Shown here piece by piece: positions 60,701 to 64,000 of a stretch of DNA of 64,000 nucleotides (its first letter is position 1; the number at the start of each line of letters is the position of its first letter). The stretch is taken from NCBI GenBank assembly GCA_038501625.1, contig JAZAYU010000003.1:1119001-1183000 (forward strand), read 5' to 3'. A program made the position numbers and the translations under genes. This DNA is from Corbicula japonica. Its lineage: Eukaryota > Mollusca > Bivalvia > Venerida > Cyrenidae. A model generated the notes under the pieces. It searched no databases. It saw only the letters and a list, made by a program, of their open reading frames with translations, and had not been told where the DNA came from.

Positions 60701-63207
60701 TGATAAATAAACTGTCAACTGGATTTCACATATACACAAACACGATTAATAAAGCAGTCAACTGGAGACAAATATACAGATACACAAACACGATCAACAA
60801 AACGGAAGGCTGGATACACATAAACACAAACACGATCAATAAAACAATGTGTGATGGGTAGACATATACACAAACTAAAGTACAGCGGTCAATTGGATAC
60901 ATATATACACAAACACGACCAAAAACAATGTTTGCTGGATATATATCTAGAAATACACAGGCACCATTAATAAAGCAGTCAACTCGATACACATAACTAG
61001 ATCAATAAAGTAGTCAACTAAATACATATTGACAGATAAACATACATAATCAGCATTAGTGGTTTGGAAAGCAGGATACCAGTAGAAGGCCGGAGTTTTG
61101 TCAGTTTGAATGAATAGACAGACTAGAACTGACGAAATTTTTGTTAGTCGACATAAAAATGTTAATTAGTTTTTTTCTGTACAGTTATTAGCAGCAATGT
61201 ATTTGCACAAAATTCACATAAAAATAAGCTTTTAATTGTCACATTGCAAGAAACATGCACAACAAGTTATGCCCTTGGCAAGAAATGCATTAATAATCAA
61301 TCTAAGAGGAATAACGAAAAACGGAAAAAGGTAGAGTTACAGTTCTTGTGCACTGCACTTCGAGTCATTGCCGAAACATGCATACCAAGTTTGGAGTCAT
61401 TTGAACCTATGGTGACAAAGTCACACTCCGGACAAGAAATGCTCTATAAAAATCAAAGGGGAATAATTCAAATACGGAACAAGGTAGAGTTACGGTTCGT
61501 GTTCACTGCGCTTCAAGTCATTGCCAAAAACATGCATACCAAGTTTGGAGGCATTTGAACCTATGGTGACAAAGTCACGCTCCGGACAAGAAACGCTCTA
61601 TAAAAATCAATCAAAGGGGAATATTTCAAAAACGGAACAAGGTAGAGTTACGGTTCTTGTGCATTGTACTTCGAGTCATTGCCAGAACATGCATACCAAG
61701 TTTGGAGTCAATTGAACCTAATATTAAGTTAGTTACAAATGCATGTTTGGCGGGGAGTGGTTTATCTGCGATTTGTATGCTCGTGTCAAAAGTGTTTCCT
61801 TCTTACAATAACTATTGAGATCAAGTTAAAAAAAATCATTTTAGATGATGGACGTTATCACGTCGTCTTGAGATAACTAGTTAGATATCCATTTTCAAGA
61901 TCCATTTTATCATTTAAGTTTGCTCCTTCGGTTTCAATACAAATGAATACTTTAATGTTCACTGACATTTGTTTGGTATTAATATTCGTAAATTGTGTGG
62001 GTTGAACGATCGAAAGAAATTAAACCCCCCGCGAAACATATAGTTGTAGGTAAATATTGTTTAGAAAATTATGTTTCAAAAACCACCAAAAATAAATAAA
62101 CACAGGACATACAAAACCTTGCGATTTCAAGAAGTTTGACATTGACAAGTAATCCGGTAGAACCAACTGTTCCCCATTAAATTATGTTATTTTAAAAGCA
62201 TTTCGTCCTGTCTTATTGCATGAATTCGCCAATTGGTGAAAATGCACGTGATTGCATTTTTGTGAATTATGACATCAACGTTTTTGCAGACGTGATATAA
62301 GGATATTTAACCATGAGACAAAAATGTTGAGATCTGAAATTAATACTTTATTTTTTAAAGCCTTAAATTTATCTATGGAAACAAAACAGTCGTACCGTGT
62401 TTTCTGCCTAGGTACCTCAGGATGGTGTGGGACTGTGCCACGTCAAGGTCGCCGTCCTTCACTACCGGAACCTGGCCGAATGGCTGAAACGAGAGAAGAG
62501 TAAGGTTTATTGAAATTCAGGTGGTGGGTTAATCTGCAAGAGAATCATAATTGGTGAAAGATGCACTGACAACATCAAACAGTTCTTTTGCCATTTAGTT
62601 CAAGTAGTATTTCAATACCAAACGCGCTGTCAAAAAGCAACCGTCGGGCGAACAAACCAACCCGCTCACATCCGAGATCTTGACCAATATTATCATTAAA
62701 ATATTGAACCATTGAACTCCGCATAAAAGATAAATTATTCAGGTGTATTTAATAGATGAATTGAATGTACGAAATGAAATACATAAACGTTGTACATGTG
62801 GAATTTACACTTACCATCTTGGATTTATACTTAGTCGTCCATTCATCCTCTATGTTGATCTCTTCAAACTCTATTCCATTTTCAATGAACAAATAACGGA
62901 TTGCCTGTGCACGTCCTGTAAATTAAATTTACAAGTTTTTACTGAAATTAACTTCCTATGAAACGTATATCCTGTCTATATAGTCCTGAGGAACGTTATC
63001 ATGCATGTACACCATACCATTTCAGGGATATTGCGGACTTAAGATTATTTTATAACTTAATTTTTTCCAAACAAGTACGCACACATATTACTATATTAAG
63101 CCTCCATAATATTTAAAAAAACCCATAAAGCATGTTAATTTTAATTTTCGATCTCACTATAAATGTTATACCTCTAATAGGGAAGTAGAACAGCTGGTAT
63201 TTCCCCA
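57714..63207 (-). CDS. Glutathione S-transferase, Pi class (seven coding exons, ~200 aa)
   Basis: Exons (minus): 63207-63172, 62915-62815, 62483-62396, 59842-59754, 58956-58900, 58379-58338, 57902-57714. All junctions have AG/GT and phases fit. The first coding exon starts with TG, so the initiator ATG is split by an intron; the A must come from an upstream exon, candidate donor at 63676 (TTGA|GTAAG). It conjugates glutathione to electrophiles in the cytosol. N-terminal thioredoxin-like half: YQLFYFPIRGRAQAIRY with the expected catalytic Tyr8, then PFGQVPVVKDGDL and AQSHTILRYLGRKH (glutathione site, cis-Pro and Gln-Ser). Helical half: MRVDMITDHIEDIRG, SSADYNLFALLDDL, and the Pi-type ending VNGNGKQ. 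About 5-6 residues usual after the LGRK motif are missing at the exon 3/4 join, so a micro-exon may be unseen. Confidence 0.9.
59588..59734. mobile_element. Palindromic MITE, family B (copy 4)
   Basis: 'tgcccaaaatcataaaacta' to 'gttatgattttgggccc', with the 'gcgaccagtcgc' dyad. It ends about 20 bp from the donor of the fourth GST coding exon. Confidence 0.8.
59830..61015 (+). repeat. Intronic minisatellite abutting a GST exon
   Basis: Imperfect units of about 40 and 80 bp: 'gtctgctggatacat', 'acagatacacaaacatgat', 'aactggatacacatatacac'. The array begins at the acceptor of the 59842 exon and extends to about 61015, broken by unrelated sequence at about 60200-60580. Confidence 0.8.
61230..61715 (+). 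repeat. ~155-bp tandem repeat, three units
   Basis: 'catgcataccaagtttggag' recurs at about 61378, 61532 and 61689, with 'ggtagagttacggttcttgtg' between. It lies within the long third GST intron. Confidence 0.75.
61730..62390. other. Intronic stretch of GST
   Basis: No additional exon or repeat was recognised, although a micro-exon between exons 3 and 4 could be anywhere from 59843 to 62395. Confidence 0.35.
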
Positions 63208-63275
63208 CTGAAATCAGAAATAAACTTATTCTAAACTACACAAATATGACATTTGTGTCAAACAGAAAGACCTAT

Positions 63276-63379
63276 GCCCAAGGTTATAAAACTGAGCATG
63301 GACCAGTCGCCATTTCAGCCAGTCAGATGCTTGAATTTTTGAGACTGGTTTCCAATCTCAGTTTTATAACATTCAGCCC
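63276..63379. mobile_element. Palindromic MITE, family B (copy 5, internally deleted)
   Basis: 'cccaaggttataaaactgag' at left and 'ttttataacattcagccct' at right. Most of the left inner arm is missing. Confidence 0.7.
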
Positions 63380-63399
63380 TGGATAGTGGATTTGAAATC

Positions 63400-64000
63400 A
63401 TTTGGATTAAATGCGGACGATTCTTTGGCGGCATGTCTGTAAGTTCCTGTAACAGTAGACGAATAAACAGTCGTTACAGTTTTATCAAAACCATTTGTAA
63501 TTTGTCGTGGATTAAGTGTTTTGACTCAAACCTCCCACTTTTACTGAACCTTATAGGTATCAGTCCTTATTGTTTGGTAATCTAGTAAGATTTACAATAA
63601 AATATTCATTCGTAACGACCTAATTGCAGAGTGTTTATTATGCATTAAAATACTCCTGGTATATATTTATCTTACTCAAGTTTTTTATATAAATTTTCTT
63701 TTGCATGCAGTGTGATACGTCTGTTTTTGAGATTCTAAAATCAAGTTTCAAGAGCCTTAAGGTAGTGCTGAACAAAATCGCAATACAGATTAGAGAGGGC
63801 ACGAGTACATACTCCTCAAAACAAATCATTTTCTGACAAGGAAGTGAACAGTTTCGATCCTGACCGGATTGCATGGGGGCTGGTGAGGATTTTCACTTGT
63901 TCCCAAGTGAATAAAGTGGTAAACAAAATTTAGACATAATACTATACCAAATAGTTTGGAATGTAAACAAAATTTAGACAGAAATACTATACCAAATAGT
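63400..64000. other. Upstream region of GST
   Basis: Candidate 5' UTR exon end at 63676. A short direct repeat of 'aaacaaaatttagacata' and 'tactataccaaatagt' occurs at 63925-64000. Otherwise nothing seen. Confidence 0.35.

Overview
The window is eukaryotic nuclear DNA: AT-rich, with introns bounded by GT/AG, abundant microsatellites, and more interspersed repeat than gene. A Pi-class glutathione S-transferase gene, repeat types I associate with bivalves (blocks ending in GACAGGTGAGC, 'gagttatggacc' tandem repeats) and a Ty3/Gypsy-like LTR element suggest a marine bivalve mollusc. That assignment is inference from the sequence alone.

Five genes can be rebuilt from open frames plus splice sites whose phases fit. 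(1) 2192-8044, minus: a secreted/type I membrane protein of about 1007 residues with signal peptide, Cys-containing domain, Thr/Ser/Asn mucin-like stalk, one transmembrane helix and a long disordered cytoplasmic tail. (2) 13237-16217, plus: a 504-residue (or slightly longer) protein of unknown family, with decayed exon relics at 1204-1400 and 12080-12205. (3, 4) 42269-43374 and 48784-50309, minus: tandem paralogues of 301 residues each, resembling the endonuclease/exonuclease/phosphatase fold. (5) 57714-63207, minus: a seven-exon Pi-class GST. A further duplicated ORF of unknown function appears as a broken copy (17690-21115, interrupted by a 2.5-kb DNA transposon) and a more open copy (25707-26210).

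The dominant mobile feature is 28778-39922: LTR - internal - LTR - internal - LTR of a non-autonomous Ty3/Gypsy-like retrotransposon, flanked by a GATG duplication. The middle LTR is a mosaic of the outer two, as expected from unequal crossing-over between the two LTRs of one element. Other elements are a 1067-bp foldback with a 7-bp target duplication (27399-28465), a six-copy palindromic MITE family, a second short inverted-repeat family, a SINE-like family with about eight copies, a 3.6-kb element with about 110-bp inverted termini enclosing a dead non-LTR retrotransposon, and several mini- and microsatellites.

Layout: 1-1.5 kb repeats and pseudogene; 2.2-8.5 kb mucin-like gene; 8.5-13 kb mostly non-coding; 13.2-16.5 kb unknown gene; 17.7-28.5 kb repeats, pseudogenes and foldback elements; 28.8-39.9 kb LTR tandem; 42.3-50.5 kb paralogue pair; 51-57.6 kb non-coding and repeats; 57.6-63.7 kb GST gene with a minisatellite in an intron. 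No RNA genes or CRISPR arrays were recognised, and no new multi-gene system is evident. The best leads are the mosaic LTR tandem, the unfamiliar mucin-like receptor and the two unassigned gene families.
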